A DNA stretch of 14,918 nucleotides, taken from the NCBI GenBank assembly GCA_945788595.1, contig CALZMS010000004.1, positions 1 through 14,918 on the forward strand. Reading direction: 5' to 3'. The translations under genes were made by a program, and so were the position numbers. Under the pieces are notes generated by a model. The model was not told where the DNA came from, searched no databases, and worked only from the letters and a program-made list of their open reading frames with translations. Positions 13,717-14,918 of the stretch are shown piece by piece (the first letter of the stretch is position 1; every line of letters starts with the position of its first letter). The DNA comes from an uncultured Lachnospiraceae bacterium. GTDB taxonomy: Bacteria; Bacillota; Clostridia; Lachnospirales; Lachnospiraceae.

Positions 13717-13776
13717 GTAAAATTAAGAAGTCAAAGAAGTCAAATAAATCAAAATGAAAGGAAGGAGGGCTGTGGA

Positions 13777-14880
13777 TTGAAATATAGGGTTGTTTCGGTT
13801 TTAAAAGATAATAGACCACGTTTTTTGATTATTTCTGATATAGAAGAAATTGCAATCCTTCCATCAAAGTATTTGAAGCATCTGGATCAGATTAATGCTT
13901 CTCCGAATACTGTAAAATCCACAGCCTTCGCACTTTCATATTATTACAATTTTCTGCAGGAACAAACGATAGGATTGGATGAGGTTACATTGCTGTCCTA
14001 TTCAGAGCAGAATAAACATTTTATTGATTTCTTGTATTGGGTTAAGGATGGAAAACATACGGAACACAATACACAGACGAGCAATAAGACCTGCAATATG
14101 TATCTTGGTGCAGTTTTCAGATATTATCAGTTCTTGGCGCTGGAAGATGTTTTGCCAATGATTAAAGTCTTACGAGTGAAAAAAGTATCGTATTTTGACA
14201 GCATGGGAGTAAATCATCAAAATTCAGTGAATTCGTTTAAAGGTTTCTTCAGAGAAGAAGAACCGAATCTGGAAGAAATTACATCGGAAGAAATACAGGA
14301 ACTGATAAATGCCTGTACGAATGATAGAGACCGATTGCTGATAGCAATGATGGCAGAAACCGGTCTTAGATTAGGGGAAATTCTGGGAATACATTATACC
14401 GAAGATATTGATTTTGAAAGAAGGACAATTCGTGTAAGGTATCGTGAAACCAATACCAACTTGGCGAGGGCGAAAAATGCAGAATATAGAATGGCATTGT
14501 TAAGCAATACAACTTTTGAGTTTTTGGTTAAATATATTTCTGACAACCGGAAAAGTCTGATGAATTCGGAATATCTGTTCACAAAATTGACTGGGAAAAA
14601 CAAGGGGGAGCCATTAGATGCGGATTCTGTATATAGCATGTTGAAAAGTCTATCCAAAAAGACGGATATTAATTCACATCCCCATCAGCTTCGACATTAT
14701 TTTGCGGAGGAACGAAGAAAAGAAGGATGGGATTTGAACGATATACGTTTTGCTTTAGGTCATAAGAAAGTTGAAACTACCATTAAATATTTGGGTGAGA
14801 ATAATGAACGGTTGATAGAAGCGACAGATCAGTATTATTCGAATAATGAAGATTTATATCAAATTGCAGATTTTCTGTAA
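13777..14880 (+). CDS. Tyrosine recombinase (integrase/TnpA-like)
   Basis: A 367-residue tyrosine recombinase that cuts and rejoins DNA through a phosphotyrosine bond. The N-terminal SAM-like core-binding region (about 30-135, SPNTVKSTAFALSYYYNFL) is followed by the catalytic domain (about 170-345): Arg198 (TGLRLGE), a candidate Lys233, His303 and Arg306 (HPHQLRH), His329 (LGH) and nucleophile Tyr338 (TTIKYLG). All catalytic residues are present, so it is likely active. The start is TTG 13777, 7 nt after AAGGAGGG; the frame is open back to 13708, but that part overlaps the promoter and operators. Another gene with the same TTG-type start follows after 18 nt, recalling the tandem recombinases of Tn554-like transposons. 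AT-rich base use marks it as acquired. Confidence 0.9.
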   Translation: MKYRVVSVLKDNRPRFLIISDIEEIAILPSKYLKHLDQINASPNTVKSTAFALSYYYNFLQEQTIGLDEVTLLSYSEQNKHFIDFLYWVKDGKHTEHNTQTSNKTCNMYLGAVFRYYQFLALEDVLPMIKVLRVKKVSYFDSMGVNHQNSVNSFKGFFREEEPNLEEITSEEIQELINACTNDRDRLLIAMMAETGLRLGEILGIHYTEDIDFERRTIRVRYRETNTNLARAKNAEYRMALLSNTTFEFLVKYISDNRKSLMNSEYLFTKLTGKNKGEPLDADSVYSMLKSLSKKTDINSHPHQLRHYFAEERRKEGWDLNDIRFALGHKKVETTIKYLGENNERLIEATDQYYSNNEDLYQIADFL

Positions 14881-14898
14881 AAGGAAGGAGGGATTACC

Positions 14899-14918
14899 TT
14901 GGCAGTATTAAAAATTGT
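14899..14918 (+). CDS. Start of a further gene, cut by the window edge
   Basis: AAGGAAGGAGGG (14881-14892) is followed after 6 nt by TTG GCA GTA TTA AAA ATT, encoding an initiator plus AVLKI before the window ends. The ribosome site and TTG start mirror those of the upstream recombinase. Position and spacing suggest an operon partner, possibly a second tyrosine recombinase, but six codons cannot show this. Confidence 0.5.

Larger units (their letters stand above)
13548..13752. promoter_or_regulatory. Array of 9-bp GAAGTCAAA operator repeats between regulator and recombinase
   Basis: GAAGTCAA or its complement TTGACTTC occurs at 13548-13555, 13572-13579, 13673-13680, 13697-13704, 13727-13734 and 13736-13743. 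One-mismatch relatives lie at 13631-13638, 13664-13671 and, more weakly, 13745-13752. Adjacent direct copies are spaced exactly 9 bp. CAAAGAAGTCAAAA (13669-13682) and TTTTGACTTCTTTG (13695-13708) form a perfect 14-bp inverted repeat, with the recombinase -35 box in the gap between the arms. The right arm fills the promoter spacer, and direct copies follow the -10 box. This fits cooperative repressor binding; a role as recombinase arm sites is an alternative. Confidence 0.85.

Noticed and set aside
13548..13752. CRISPR array reading of the GAAGTCAAA repeats
   Set aside because: The repeats are 9 bp, in both orientations, with no constant spacer and no cas genes; they fit protein-binding sites.

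Overview
The window looks like chromosome from a gut-type Clostridia, most likely Lachnospiraceae (Blautia/Ruminococcus/Dorea-like). This rests on protein style, strong AGGAGG ribosome sites, consensus TTGACA/TATAAT promoters and U-tract terminators. Positions 1 to about 12017 have balanced base composition. From about 12018 to the right edge the DNA is clearly AT-richer and carries a divergent regulator and tyrosine recombinase, the mark of an acquired element. No rRNA, tRNA or CRISPR was seen.

Layout: 1-51 is a double-hairpin repeat that also encodes the last codons of a minus-strand HTH regulator (25-1158) and appears to truncate it. A minus-strand ABC-F ATPase gene (1257-3332) lies behind a leader of about 340 nt. 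That leader holds a consensus promoter, an 8-codon leader peptide, an intrinsic terminator and three mutually exclusive pairing segments, which together read as a complete ribosome-controlled attenuator. Next is a plus-strand esterase with a C-terminal copper-amine-oxidase-N-like domain (3874-5328) and a perfect terminator. A probable four-gene operon follows (5493-7741): a YbaK-type deacylase, an alpha/beta hydrolase, a ParA ATPase and a small basic ParA partner, with one promoter and one terminator.

An AlkZ-like DNA glycosylase (7865-8923, minus) is divergent from a plus-strand cluster: a helix-turn-helix/AAA-ATPase/PD-(D/E)XK nuclease fusion (9093-10949), a GNAT acetyltransferase (10965-11369) and a decayed SAM methyltransferase (11382-12017). 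About 720 bp without a convincing gene follows, with repeat copies related to the one at position 1.

The right end holds an XRE regulator (12738-13535, minus) divergent from a tyrosine recombinase (13777-14880). The 240 bp between them is packed with 9-bp GAAGTCAAA repeats that overlap the recombinase promoter. A further gene starts 18 bp after the recombinase and is cut by the window edge. The most notable signals are the ABC-F attenuator, the repeat-filled regulator/recombinase switch, the HTH-ATPase-nuclease fusion, and the ParA pair inside a metabolic-looking operon.
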